NCBI GenBank assembly: GCA_013397435.1
Contig: VZRG01000533.1
Location: forward strand, 310,001-374,000
Direction: 5' to 3'
DNA length: 64,000 bases
Source of the DNA: Erythrocercus mccallii
Taxonomy: Eukaryota > Chordata > Aves > Passeriformes > Dicruridae
Every line of letters begins with the position of its first letter. Within the stretch, counting starts at the first letter, position 1. A program made the translations under genes and the position numbers. The notes below the pieces were generated by a model. That model was not told the DNA's origin and did not search any database. It was given only the letters and a program-made list of their open reading frames with translations. Shown one piece after another: positions 26,791 to 39,418 of this stretch.

Positions 26791-29700
26791 CAGATTAACT
26801 CTCTTAAATCATTTTAATTTTAAATAATTACTTTGATTTACTTACAGTATTTAAGTCATATCTCTGTTAAATACAAGGGGAGGCATTGATTTATCCTTGG
26901 TGGGTTAGGCATTCAGCGCCTGTGAAAGTTGTGCTGATAATGTGAAGTCAAACTGACACAAATCCCCGTGTGGGGATGCTCTGGTGGAGGCATAGGAGGG
27001 GCTTTGCAGGGCTTAGCTTGAGCCCCATCTTCAGGCACACACAGCTCTTTACAGCTTCATCACAACAGCTGACACTAACCCCAGGCCCTGCAGCACCGCT
27101 GATGCTGCCTGAAATCATCAGTAACATTTTCCAGGGGTGATCATTTGCACTAAAAAGGGTCCTTACGGCTACAACTGCACCTGGGCCAGCAGTTTACACA
27201 TTATTTGGGATACACCAGCCCTCCTCCCTCCGTCCTGACATCGCTAACTAAGACTAAACACATGGTAGAGATTCAAACCAAGTCTAGCTTATCTCAAAAA
27301 ACCATTCAAACTGCAGCTTGAATTGCCACACAGGGCTGGCAGAGTTTTTGCTAAACCTCAAATTAGTGCTTTTAATTAGGTTTTCAATGATGTATGTACC
27401 ATTGTACTGTCGTTTAGGCCCAACTCTACTGAAAGTCTCCCTGCTTGAAGTGTTTTAGGTTTTTGTGGAGAGGTGCACTTCGGTGCGACTTTAACCTCTT
27501 CCTAAAGGCTTGGCCTCCACAAGGAAGGGGTTGAAGGACATGCCTGATTTTGGTCAAAGTAACATCCCACGCTGCCTCTGACAGCAAGTTTAGAAGCGTC
27601 CTAAAAGGTACATTGTTGTAAATCTGCAAATAACCAACCCCCAAATCAAGAATTTATTAATCTCGTGTCAAGCAGGTCGGTCTGATCAGGTTGGTGGGTG
27701 GGAAACCCCCATCACATCCTCTTCAGCCACACGGAGCTGGGTGGGGGTGACAGCTGAGTTTGTTGGATATCCAGTGCTCTGAGTAGAAATCTGTTTGTGA
27801 TGGAGGACAACTCCATCTAAGCACTTGGTCCTCTCTCTGCTTCCCCAGCCACAGACACCTGCTGCTTTGCCAGCATAAAAAAACACCCCAAACCAAAAAT
27901 CCCTTAAACCACTAAGCACTGGCTGATCTCTCAGGGTGTTGGACACAGGCAGCCATCACCCAAGGCCGGATTTCCAAGCCTCCAGGCCAGGTTTGGTGCA
28001 AGTGAAGTTGGGAGGTTCACAGGTGTATGTGGGTAATGGGAACCTGTGACCCACCCGAGCAATGCCACAAGGCTGTGGCTGCAATGATGAATGCAATGTT
28101 TGCATGACTGAAGGGTTGGACAGCAGCAGCTCCAAATCACACCTGGGAATCTGCAGGATTTCTTCTGCACTAACTTAGATCAAATTTACTTACTCGAGAA
28201 AAACACACACGGAACTGCTGAAGTGCCTTGCAAATCCACCCCAGAGCAGGGAAGGCAGGCTGCCACCCCTGTGCCCTGCACAGCTGCTCCAGCAGGGATG
28301 TGGTGCACCTGGGGCACAGCTGATGCTCACAGGGCTGCCAACACCACCAGCCTTCCTGAATTAGGCCAAGGATGCAACAGTGCTTGCTTCTTTTTCCCAT
28401 CTTTGTTGTTATCCTGTGTAAGCACTACTGTAACACCACTAGACATGAACAGAGCATCCCAGGGACTGAAATTAGCTACTCCAACTCTCTCGCTGGTCTC
28501 AGGCACCGGATTGCTTAGATAAATATGTTCACAGGATTCTCTGTACCTTTTCAGCATGTGTTTTCCGCTGGCTGGCCCGACAGACGCTGCCTGCTCTTCT
28601 CCCACATTGCTTTCCTACAGTATTGCTGAATATTTATTAACTGAGAGCTTATTGACAAGCTCCCCTGCACCCTTTTCTCACTGATGCCAGAGTCACAGCA
28701 CTGAGCTTCCTCGTGAGGCACATACGCTTTCCATAACCTTTCATGGCTTCTGCGGGGGGTCTTTTCACTTTCCTACACACACAGAGCTTGGCATGTTACT
28801 TTCTTGGTAGGAATGCGCTAATTGTCACACGTCTTTCTTTTTAAAATAGTTTAATGTCATAATTATCCTCATTTTCTTCCTTCCTGCTACAGGCAATTGC
28901 TGGAATGTTTTAGAAGTTTTTGAAAAAAAAAAAATAAAAAAAAAAAAAACACCCCCAACCAAAACCCCCTCACAACTTGTTTAGAGAGAGAATTGTTACC
29001 ACTCCCAAGTCTGGGCCATATATATCACTTAAGGACACTAGAAACTTTTTTTTTTTTTTTACTTTAGCTTCATACTTAGCTTTTAACTAGTTGCCATTTC
29101 TGGTTTTGGAAAGCCCAGTCTTATCCACATGCACTACAGTTAAGATATATCTTCAGCTTAGATTTTTCTCAGGTTCTCCTTGACATTTTTCCACCACAGA
29201 TTTAGGGAACATTGTTGCTTCCATCAGGTTCCAGCCCCACTAAAAAGGGAAAAAAAAAAAGAAAAAAGGAAGAAAAAAAGAAAGAAATTCTAAGTCACTC
29301 CATCTCTGTGTCGGGTAGTGAGGAGCCCTCACCTGTTCAGTCATGCTCAGATCCAGGTGGGCAGCGTTGCCTTGTCAGCACCAGAGAGGGGCTCCCTTCA
29401 TCACATGCTGGGCAGTAATCAAAAAGTATCGGAAAAAGGAATTTTGAGGGGTTAAACAATTCTGGCTTTTATTGGCCTGAGCTACTACCATCATGTGGTT
29501 CTTCTCCAGCCCACTTCCACTTCCACTGGACAGGTGCTCTGTAGGTGCTCCTGGCTTGTATCAGGAAGCTGCAGGAACAGATCTCTGGTTTGCTGGTGGG
29601 AAGTTTCAGGTGCCACCTCACCTCACAGGGAAAGCACAGAGGACAACCTGGCAAACCAAAGAAGGGGGGGACAGGTTCATAGGATCTCCACCAGCTACCT

Positions 29701-30299
29701 CCTGCTTTCCCAAATATTGCCTTTTCCCTTTAGGAAATCTGGAACCATAGAGTGGCATCTGTCAAGCCGTAGGCACTTGAGAGTAAGCACCCATCAGAAT
29801 AACTTACTGTCAAAAACAGGTACAAATTCATTTCATCCCACTTTGTGCCATATGCTGCTGTCAAAACTTCATGAACTGTTTAGGCAGCATGTTGGGACAT
29901 TTTGACTAACTATGAGCAGAGCTATTTTTTTCATAGCTTTGTGTCACTGGCGTTTATAATTGGGTATTTCCCTGAGCGTGCTTTGGTGTCTGAGCAGACA
30001 AGCCTGTGGCAAGAGAACACAGCCTGGGAAGGTGGGCATGGGCCAAACCTCTGGATTGGGCCATCTGTTTGTCGTCCTGACAATGAACTGGAAATTGCAC
30101 TGTACCGCATTGTTCAGGGACCAACTTCACCTTTTGTTTCCATGCTGATATTTGAAAGATGGGGTGGTCTTTTTGTCCTGTGATTTGATGAAAATCTTGA
30201 ATCTTGGAGCAGACTGGTAAGCTGAATCTAAATCTCATTTTCTGCTGCTTGAGCCCAGCTGTTTCGTTCTCTTGACAGGCAAGTTTGCTAGCACACCCT
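26791..30299. other. Gene-poor flank, no gene seen
   Basis: Noncoding. Slightly GC-richer at 27.7-28.6 kb, where several frames are open on both strands by chance. Contains A-rich runs at 28923-28949 and 29251-29285 and a T15 run at 29046-29060. Confidence 0.7.
28923..28949. repeat. A-rich simple repeat
   Basis: Nearly uninterrupted A (one T) for 27 bases, about 100 bases upstream of a T15 run (29046-29060). Confidence 0.9.
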
Positions 30300-32974
30300 T
30301 TGCTGTAATAAGTGGGAAACAGACCACAGGATAGGTAAAGAACACATTTGCTGTTTTATTGGTGCCTTGCAGGGCAGTAATACTGAAAAAGGGGAATGCA
30401 AAAGAAACAAAAACCCAAAAACCAAAACCAAAAACCCAGGATGGTGGCAATCCACATTGTATTTTTTTTAAAGAGTACATCAACTCCTGGTTTTTTTCAT
30501 TTATTGTGGCATGAATGATAACATAAAACCAAAACATGAAAATATACAACTTATATTACACTATGTGTTATGAACAAAATATAAATCTATAACTCTATGT
30601 TATATTTACATAATTATTTCTTTTATTAAATTTCAAGTGAGATGGTAGGTTGCACATACTTTGTTTTAAGCTCCAGGCATTTGATTGTCTCTATTTCTTT
30701 TCTATTTTCATTTCACTTGTAAAATCCAAAACGTTAGAAGGAGTAAGAGCTTTAGAGCCAATGGAGCTATATAAATACTGTTTCAGCAAACCAGTGACAA
30801 AAAACACTGGGGAGTAGAGAAATCAGTCAGTAGAAAAAACGAACTTGACATGTTCTTCAATCTGGGAAACTGACAAGTTAAGATAAAGTCGAAAAAATGT
30901 AAATATAAACCAAGCTAAACAGACAGCCCATGCCCTGTGAATTGAGGATACACTTGAATCCACATCTAGTGAATTACACAGTTATTTGCAAAATGGAAGG
31001 GATGGTTCTACCGAGAAGTGGTCAGACAAAGAAACTTCCTATCCCATACATCATGCCCTGAAACGTCCGAGATACCACACAGTTGCCTTTCTTTACAGCA
31101 GACGAATTCTTGCTAAGGAAGACCTACATTTCCATGGAGCATAATTATTTTTGATGTTACAAATGTGATGTCAGAGGCTTCTTCGGGGACAATAACAGCT
31201 CATCTCTTTGGATTAAAAAAGAAAAAGCTCTGAAAATGTGCTGTAAAAAGGTTAAAGACAATTTACTTTCTAAAAAATGATTTAATTAAAGACAGTCTAC
31301 TGCAGTAACCAAATCTTTGAAATAATGTCTTCCAAGAAAGAATTTCTTCCATATGCATTCATAATAAGAGGATTTGGTTACAAAACTAATTAAATGCTAT
31401 AATAATAGCTAGTGTTCTTTTCTGGGGGCCTGATTAATATAGCGGAACGGTTAGATAAAGATGTTAAATGCACTTAAAAATCCTATTTTACTAATATAAG
31501 GCATGAATAAATGGAAAAAAAGGATATACTCTGTGTTATTTAATTGAGCTTAGAAGCAAGTGCCTCCGTTTTTTTTCCTTTCTTTTCCCCTTTTCCCCAC
31601 TACTGGCGATGTTCTTTCTCAAGCTCAAAAGATGCATGGTGGCTTCCCCCATGTAGAAGGAGGTGGCCTGTACACCCCACCCCAGGCAGCTCCCCAGGAG
31701 CATCCTGGCTCGCCAGGTTCCCAGGGAAGAGGGGAACAGAGCCCACCTTGGCATTAGGGCCTCAATGAGCTTTTAGGTTAATAAATCCTAATCTCCTCTA
31801 ACCTGGGTTTTCTACATGCTCCAGGGCACAGAATCCAGGGAAAAAAAAAAAAAAAGAAACAACACAAGAAGATAATTTTTATAAATGCATGTTTTGCTTT
31901 TTTGATTTTTCGGGTTTTTTTTTTCCCCAGAAAATTCAAGAGGGACAAACAGTACCTATTTTCAAATCTGGTCTTCTACTGCTGAAGGATATATGGGTGC
32001 TCACCCTTGGACTTAAGAAAACATTCATATGGATGTTAAGTATTTTGCTGGTTTGGAACCCCAGAGTCATTTTTTAAAAATTTATGTTTTCATCTTTTGG
32101 CCCTTTTTTTTTTTTTTCCTTTTTAACATTTCTGCATCAGTTTCAACATCCCAAATGTAGAGGAGGTGGATAATCTGCTAAAGCAACCCGTTTCCAAAGC
32201 CCCAGGGAAGGCCAGGCTGGGGCAGTGTCTCTCCTAAGGGAATGTGAATGGAAAAAAACCAAATCAGCTCGTTCAGCTGAGCCCTGGATGAGGTGGTGTG
32301 GAAAGCACGGGGGTCTTGGAGAAGGGCACGGTCCCACTGTGCCCATGGACACCAGGCTGCCTCCAGGAGCGGCTCCCGCAGAATTCAGGACTGAAAGTTG
32401 GTCCCACTGAAGTCCAAGGGTCCCCTTCCCTTCCCCTCCCACTGACCTTTCCCAGCCCACGCCTCCAAGACTTGCTCCAATCCCACCTGCCACAGTGGCA
32501 CCTACCTGGAGCTAAAACAAAGTATTCCGGTAGCCCAAAGTGACACAATTAAACCAGAGAGTCTCTAAACCGTGGTGGAAATCAAGCATCCAGCAAACGT
32601 GAGGTGAACCCACAAGAGTCAGAAGTAATTTGTTCACAAAGACAGGGAACAAATTTAAAAGTTTAAAAAAAATAAAATAAAAAGGAGCAAATATCTGTTT
32701 TCACATTGTACATAATAATGATATAAAAACAATTGTCTATTTTTTTTTCTTCTTATCCAAACAGAGTGCTTCAAAAAAAAATTGGCTCTAGATGACTGGT
32801 GTAATTAAATAACTAAAATGAGTGATGAGAGAGCAGAAGTTAATTAAGATTGAAAACAACACTCCCATTAATTCACTCCATCATAATAAACATCAGAAGT
32901 TGACATGGCTGGGGCCAAAATTAAAATAAAAGAAAGAGAAATGGTGTGAGCAGAAGAAGAAGCGATTTGTTTTC

Positions 32975-33006
32975 ATATGTATATATATATATTTATATAT
33001 ATATAA
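32975..33006. repeat. (AT)n microsatellite
   Basis: ATATGTATATATATATATTT followed by ATATATATATA, interrupted by one TTT. Confidence 0.9.
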
Positions 33007-34873
33007 AAAGGTAAGGTGGGGAGGGGTATCCATTTTAAATAGCCTAACAGCTTCATTTGCTGCACTGCCAAATTAGAACAGAATAAAATAAAGTTAAAAA
33101 AGGGGGGGTGTAAATAAATTATACATAATTTACTAATCTGGGAACAGCTGACCATTATTATTATTATTATAATTACCATTCAACACTAGCAAGAAGAGGC
33201 AGTTCAACTGAAAAAAAAAAACCAACCCCAACACAGTCATAAAATACAAAGAAAAAAGAACCCTCTCTGACATGGAGGATATGATCAGCTACTCCAAGCA
33301 TAATTTCAGAGCAAATCTTCTGAGAGAGAGAAAATAGAAAAGAATTTCTCAAAGCAGAGGTGGAAATCAAAACAGGGAAAAACAGAAGAAAAAGAAAAGA
33401 GATGTAGCAGGGTAAAACTATCACATGTCCAAACCGCTCATCGGAGTATTGTCCTAAGTCTTCAATGGCATTTGCTTTTTGCTTTGCACAAGGTCTGCAG
33501 AGGTCAAGTTACACTTCAAGTGGGATTTCAAGGGGCAAAGAAAGGCATTCCCCCCTTCCTACCTGTCCTGTTCATCCTGCACCTGGCATCAAGGGCTCGC
33601 TTTGCCTGATTAAGGGACATCGATTTGCAAAATCATTGTTGCCAAATAGTGGTGACCAGGGTTCTGGTGAATGCTTGGGCTGAGATCTCACTGCCACTAA
33701 GATGCATGGGGCTAATTTTAGAAGTTAGAGGTGATAACAACAGCAATGCATCTCCCTCTGGGAGTAGGAATTTTCTAGGAAGCAACATAAAGTTGGCATC
33801 CTCAGTTAAAAAAACAATTCAGAGGATGGTGTTTGCTTCAGCACGATCCCAAGACCTTCCCTTCCAGGGCGCACAGCTTCCTCATCTGGTTGTGGTTGCC
33901 CAAGGAAGACAAAACTGCCCAAGCAATGTAAGTGCTCTACAACAACACTGAAAATATTTTAGCACAGGAGAATAATTTTTCAGTTGTCAGAGGCAGCAAC
34001 GCTTTGAGTTCTTATAACCCCACTTTGAATACAGAAATCTCTTCATAGCTATTAGCCTTCCTTCCTACACAAATATCTCACTGATAAAAGAAGGATTTCT
34101 CCCAGTGCACAGGACAAAAAAAGTTAGTTAAAAAAAAAAATTGCCTTTTGAATCAGAAATCAGTACTCAACCACCCTGAAGGTACGAGTTCACCAGAACT
34201 GGACCCGGTTGGTGGTAACTTAATTATGCTCAGTGAGGAGGTAAACAGCAACTTCCAGTTGCTGTGTCCCATGCAGAAAAATCACATTTTGGACAAGCCT
34301 TTCTTACATTGTTTATGCTGCCACTTGAAGTGTGAACTAAAAAGTAAAGGTTTCTTAGAGATCAAGTCATTTGGAGGGTGCAGGACTTCATTCTGGAACA
34401 TGCTTTTTGCTCACGATAGTCCAAGATTATTCTTATTAGTACCATAAACACGCACACATGAAAATCCAAGACCATAAAATATTTTTTCTCTAAATTTCTT
34501 ATCTCTCTCTCTCTCTCTTTTTTTTTCACCTGAGAACAGCACCTACAGTTTCCTTTAAAAAGCAAAAGCAAAACCAAAAATATATGTCTAATCTCACCAG
34601 CTGCTGGTATATCAGGTTCTTCAAGGGATTGTCTAAGATATAACACTGTCCTAACTTAAGACAGAGCAAGAAACAAATGAAAAGCCAAAGGAAAACAAAA
34701 CAAGAAGAGACCAACCTAAAAAAAAGCAAATTGGACTAGTTCAGCGCTTTAGTACAAATTTGGCACTTGCTCAAAGACTCAGTATGGTGTGCAACTGATG
34801 AAGAGAAGTCCTCTCTTGAAAGGAAATGCTTGTTGGGGTTAACAGAAAGACTCCCCACTTCCTTCCTTGCCAG

Positions 34874-34902
34874 CCACGCGCACAGGCACGCACACACACA
34901 CG
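34874..34902. repeat. Short (CA)n tract
   Basis: CACGCGCACAGGCACGCACA followed by CACACACG: an impure CA repeat. Confidence 0.8.
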
Positions 34903-34922
34903 CTTCTGACCCAGATTTGACA

Positions 34923-34979
34923 GGGAGGAGGAGGAGGAGGAAGAGGAAGAAGAGGAGGAGGAGGATGAGACAGAGGGGG
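34923..34979. repeat. (GGA)n / (GAA) purine microsatellite
   Basis: Repeated GAG/GAA triplets over about 50 bases, interrupted by AAGA and TGA. On the minus (SOX5 transcript) strand it is a (TCC)n pyrimidine tract; the poly-serine frame it creates is not a gene. Confidence 0.92.
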
Positions 34980-35129
34980 TTAAAAGGAATTTTATCTTTT
35001 TTTTTCCTGTCAGGTGCATTACCAAAAAAAAAAAATTATTTCTCTTTAAACTGTAGCACAAAACAACAAAACACATTCACAAGCCACTTGTTGGCACTGT
35101 GTACCTGAGTGAGAATTTCTAGAACATTG

Positions 35130-35501
35130 TAGAACAAACAGCCATAAAGTTTATTTGAAAAAAAAATAATAATAATAAAAGGTCGACGGGTAAGACTTCA
35201 GTGCTTGGGTATAGCAGCTGAATTACTGGCATTATTTTACCCATAGCTTATATCATTCTGTTGTTGTTGTCGTTGTCTTTGTTTCCTTCCTTCTGAGCCT
35301 TTTTTCTTCTGATGCAGGCTGATGTCTATTAGTCAGCTGATGTCCCAACTAGTTAAGACTAACAGTTAAAGTAACAGTCAGTGTATGAGAAAGTTAATGT
35401 GCTTGGCCACTGGCAAGGATAAACCAGATGGGGCTTTATTTATTTTTTTTATTTTCTTTTCTCCTCGAAGTCCTGCAGGTCACAAGACGTGGGGACCCCA
35501 A
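35130..35501 (-). other. SOX5: SOX5 3' UTR, proximal form
   Basis: Transcribed sequence directly after the TGA. On the minus strand a U-rich stretch with (TTA) repeats leads into CAAATAAACTT (AATAAA at 35155-35150), followed by GGCTGTTTGTTC, a reasonable GU/U-rich downstream element. Cleavage would fall near 35130, giving a UTR of about 370 bases. An earlier AATAAATAAA at 35444-35435 is only 60 bases past the stop and less likely. Longer forms are possible (see the region 30300-35129). The real end cannot be read from sequence alone. Confidence 0.4.
35150..35155 (-). terminator. Candidate proximal SOX5 poly(A) signal AATAAA
   Basis: A canonical hexamer in minus-strand orientation about 350 bases after the SOX5 stop, flanked by U-rich sequence upstream and GTTTGTT downstream. 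This is the best-formed candidate near the gene. Confidence 0.4.
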
Positions 35502-35805
35502 TCAGTTGGCCTGCCCCGCAATGTGGTTTTCACTGTCACTGCCATAGTCTGCATCGGGGTCGTCCTCCTCCTCATCGTACTCGTCGTAGATCTCCCCGTT
35601 GACGTCGTCGGGCTGCATCTCCTCCTTGATGTGCGGCTCCTCGCCCTTGATCCCGTAAGTGCTCTGGATGACGGGCATGCCGGGCTCCGGGCTGCTGGAC
35701 ACGCTCGAGTGCTCCGAGGGCAGGTGTGGGGAAGGCATTCCCGCCATGGCGATGGCTCCCGGGTACACCACGCCCGCCGTGGCGATGGGGATCTGTGCTT
35801 GTTGC
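35502..35805 (-). CDS. SOX5: SOX5 last coding exon: C-terminal tail and stop
   Basis: The coding part is 304 bases: one base completing a Gly codon, 100 codons and a TGA stop at 35504-35502. The acceptor is TCTCCCCGCCAG with AG at 35807-35806. The tail begins QQAQIPIATAGVVYPG and ends GSDSENHIAGQAN. It contains a Ser/Pro-rich block (PSPHLPSEHSSVSSSPEPG, tail residues 24-42), two overlapping-spaced psi-K-x-E motifs, IKGE (52-55) and IKEE (59-62), and an acidic run DEYDEEEDDPDADYGSD (74-90). In the SoxD paralogue SOX6, sumoylation of psi-K-x-E lysines reduces activity; a similar role here is inference. The exon is CpG-rich, as is common for avian coding exons in AT-rich introns. Versus the mammalian protein as I recall it, a few conservative changes (for example MQPDDVNG) are present. 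Confidence 0.97.
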
Positions 35806-37214
35806 CTGGCGGGGAGAAAGACAGTGAAAGGATGTTGGAATGCCGCACGGGAATAAAGGGTAAGTTCAGCGGCGCGTATTCATGCAGAGGAATTCTTGTA
35901 TCAATATTCAAAATTCAACGAACGGTGCTCCATAAATGAACACCAAACCCAAGCCAATTCCACTGGTAAGAAAACCCAACCCTCAGCTGTACCTGAAGTA
36001 CACAGCTTTACCTTGCCTGCTTGTGGGGGAAACCTCCTTTCTGGATCAGCTTGGTGCCAGTCAAAAATAAACATCCTTGCCAACTGCGGTCCAACTTAAA
36101 ACCCGCGTATTTTGAAAATCTTCCTTTTAAAAAAATTCCAATCTGCTATCAGGACTGGACACAAAAGTCACAGTAACTAGACATGAACTGCCAACAGGAG
36201 AGAGGCAGCAAGGTCCAGGTAGATTGCACAGGAATGTGAAGATGCTGCAGGAAAATGCCACTGGATGAGGAGAAAGCAGAGACAATGCTTACTCCACATT
36301 CATTCTGGGACCTGGTCATTACTGGGGAGAGGAACAGTGGGCTTTCTGGAACCAATATGAGTTCATAGGATGGATTGCTAAAGTCCTCCCACTGGAAGGT
36401 GAGAATTTCCACTCAGAGGAGCCCTTGTGAAAAGCAGATTCTTTGAAGAAAGGTGGATAAAATTGGGAAATGGCCGACTTAAAACGGAAGTGGGCATTAT
36501 TCAAAAATAAATACAAAGCAAGGAAACAACACGAGCATTTGAGAAAATCTTCTACAGGATGCCTTTATACAGCATCTAAGCCTTGGAAACCTGTCTGCAT
36601 TAATGAAAGAAGAATTATTCCAGGCCACAGAAATTCCCTTTGCATCAAGAACACTAGCTGTGTTATACTACTGTTTGTTTCCCTGAGAAGCTTCAAAGTC
36701 CCAAAAAGCCTAGAGGTTTAAAATTCATGATCCTTTTGTTTCCTTCCTGCATGAAGTAATTCCATTGCAGTAATTCTCTTCAGTACATGCTGCACATTGT
36801 AATGTCATCAGTGGTGTGTCCATCTGCACTGAAAAGCCTTGCCACAGGAGACAGGGCAGAGTCTCTTGAGAAGAACATTCTTAATTAAGAATGAAACCCT
36901 CCCCTGTTCCCCTGCCTGCCTGTGCCCTGGCTGCACAGTAAGCCTCACACAGTACAGTGATCCTGAAAGACTTTCCTCTGCCAAACAGCTTTATACTCGT
37001 TTGGAATTGCTTGCTGCATTTTCAGATACTTCCTGCCTGCCATCCGAGCAAGGCCTCTCTCCACAGAGCCCTTATTTCCGTGTTTCTGAAACAACTCAAG
37101 TTGCCTCAGCTGAAGATACAGCTCTTAAAGTAGGGAGCAGATCTCATTTGCATTTTATTCTTAATTCAGTAGGAAGGCTTTTGTTTTCTGGAGTCAGCAT
37201 CTCTGCAACAAGAT

Positions 37215-37300
37215 TCAGCACACTTAAATTGGTTTTAATATTTAACAATAGGAACACTTTGCACTTAAATGGTGCTTTTCAGAGTGCTTTTCAAATATTA
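37215..37300 (+). repeat. Possible ancient MIR/L3-like tail
   Basis: ACACTTTGCACTTAAATGGT, GCTTTTCAGAGTGCTTTTCA and AATATTAAATAATTG resemble the ACTTAGCACTTATATAGCGC...AAGCGCTTTACAAA tail of old amniote retroposons. Confidence 0.4.
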
Positions 37301-38244
37301 AATAATTGAAGAATAGTATTTTTCCACTTCTGTGGGATGTCCAGCCTAGAGGATCCTGTAGCAGTCCTCAGGTAGTAATGTATTAGGGCTCTCAGCAGGC
37401 CACGCTTGCCACGCTACCACTGAAGATGAGGACACTGGAACAGGGAACATTAAAAAATTCCCAGTCCTTCCCACTGTGATGCCTGCAGCAAAGCCACAGC
37501 TCCTGCTAAGCTAAGCACTTACTGTGGTGCCCAGGCAAGAGCTGGGCTGCTGTTTAGGAGTTTAGCCCTAAATGACCTGTATTGGTGGATGCAACAGATG
37601 GGCAACTTAAACCAGGAATGCAACTGCAGTGCTGTGGCTGCTGACATCATACACTGCAGCCATCAGCCACTGTCAGCTGCTTCCATGAAGATTTTGCCCC
37701 AGGTTCTGTGCTCTGGCGCCCCAGAGCAAATTACCTCCAGAAATGTCTTGATTTCAATGTCAGCCTTGTTTGGAAAGCTGAATTTCTGTAGGCAGAATGT
37801 TACAAGGTTAATTTTTTTCCCCGTGATGAGGCATGCATATTAACCAGATAAGCAGTGTTTTGGGGGCTCTGTTGCCACCTATTCTTTTTCCACAAGGCCC
37901 CCTCCTTTTTTTTTAATCTCTTGATGCCGAATGTTGGCTGACTTCCCTGTGTTTGTTTCAGTGCTTACCACTGGGATCACTGGACCTGCCAGCACCACAG
38001 GGTTAAGCAGCTCAAATTTCTCTGCTGAGCAGCTTATTCTAACAATGCACACTGTAGCTGTTTAACACACAGTCTGATGACACTTAGCAGTCACTAGATA
38101 GATGTTCTCTCCTTTATTGCTACTTCTAGCCATTAACTAAAGAGATGTGCAACTCAGTTAATACCAAAAGGATTCCAAATTAAGATGAAACAGAACACAA
38201 AATTCCATTATTTCAGAGAGGGTCGCTCTTGATGCTGGTTTTGC

Positions 38245-38264
38245 TTTTTTTTTTTTTTTTTTTT
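38245..38264. repeat. T20 homopolymer
   Basis: Twenty consecutive T (A20 on the SOX5 strand, inside an intron). Confidence 0.95.
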
Positions 38265-38990
38265 AGCTGTGTAGCTTTTAATTTTCTCAAGCGAATACAG
38301 AAATATTGTGGAATATTTGATTACTTTTTGATCTGCTGTAACCAACACCAAGGAATATCTGCAGAAGGAAAATATATGCTAGTCTTCTAGGCATATTTAA
38401 CTGTAATCATATCAAACTGATCTATTAGCTGCTTATCAGAACTGGTCTTAAAATTCCTGCTCAACAGAAAGCATTTAGCTTGCTGGACTGTTGGACACTC
38501 CCTGGAAGGACAAATGAACAATGTAGACATGATGGGAATTCAGCTTGATATATGAATCAAGTGAGCCACGTCCATATTCCAGCTCAAGTTCAGTGTGTCC
38601 AGCAGTCCTTTCGCAGACCACTTGTCACAGATCACACTGAACGCAAACTTTTATTTTTGGCTTTTGGATCAAGAAGCATCCCCACAGATCCATTCAGATA
38701 CTCTCTCGGAGGCCTCATAATAGTTATAAGGCTTTACTAGAAGACTTACATTTCATCAGAAAATCTTAAAGCCTTTTATTTTTTCATGACCAGAGTGAAA
38801 ACGAGACAGCTGGCTGGGGCGCTAAGATCAGTATAAAACCAGAGCCAACAAAAAGATTCCTAAAACTGCCTCACTTCCTCCTGGCACACTTCCTTACATA
38901 GCACAACCCTCGTTTTCTATTAGCAATACCCCGTATTCCCGCCAATAAACCACAATTAAGAATAACTAAGAATCCTCCCTGATTTTTTTA

Positions 38991-39335
<345 letters not shown>

Positions 39336-39418
39336 TCAGGCTTTCTGAGCTGAAGCAAGCACCACATTTGACTTAAGAACTGGAACAGGCTTCCAAGATT
39401 GTGTTATAGCATGAGGGT

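Larger units (their letters stand above)
30300..35129 (-). other. Distal SOX5 3' UTR or immediate downstream flank
   Basis: About 4.8 kb without any convincing open frame. Much of it is AT-rich with few recognisable interspersed repeats, as expected of a long vertebrate developmental-gene 3' UTR or conserved flank. Further minus-strand AATAAA hexamers lie at 30505-30500 and 30360-30355, the latter as CCAATAAAAC, and a Pumilio-type TGTAAATA is at 30610-30603. It also holds (AT)n at 32975-33006, (ATT)n near 33155, a (CT)n/T tract at 34502-34526, a (CA)-rich tract at 34874-34902 and (GGA)n at 34923-34979. Whether it is transcribed as UTR is inference. Confidence 0.35.

Noticed and set aside
29902..30183. 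93-codon plus-strand frame just beyond the presumed SOX5 UTR
   Set aside because: The translation does not match any family I know and no splice or transcript signal supports it.
34771..35076. Minus-strand frame with a poly-serine run
   Set aside because: The serine run is only the translated (TCC)n microsatellite; no domain or start context supports a gene.
35480..35911. 143-codon minus-strand frame over the last SOX5 exon
   Set aside because: Off-frame relative to the SOX5 reading and crosses the splice acceptor.
35385..35939. 184-codon plus-strand frame over the last SOX5 exon
   Set aside because: It is the antisense shadow of the GC-rich SOX5 exon; the minus strand gives the known SOX5 tail.
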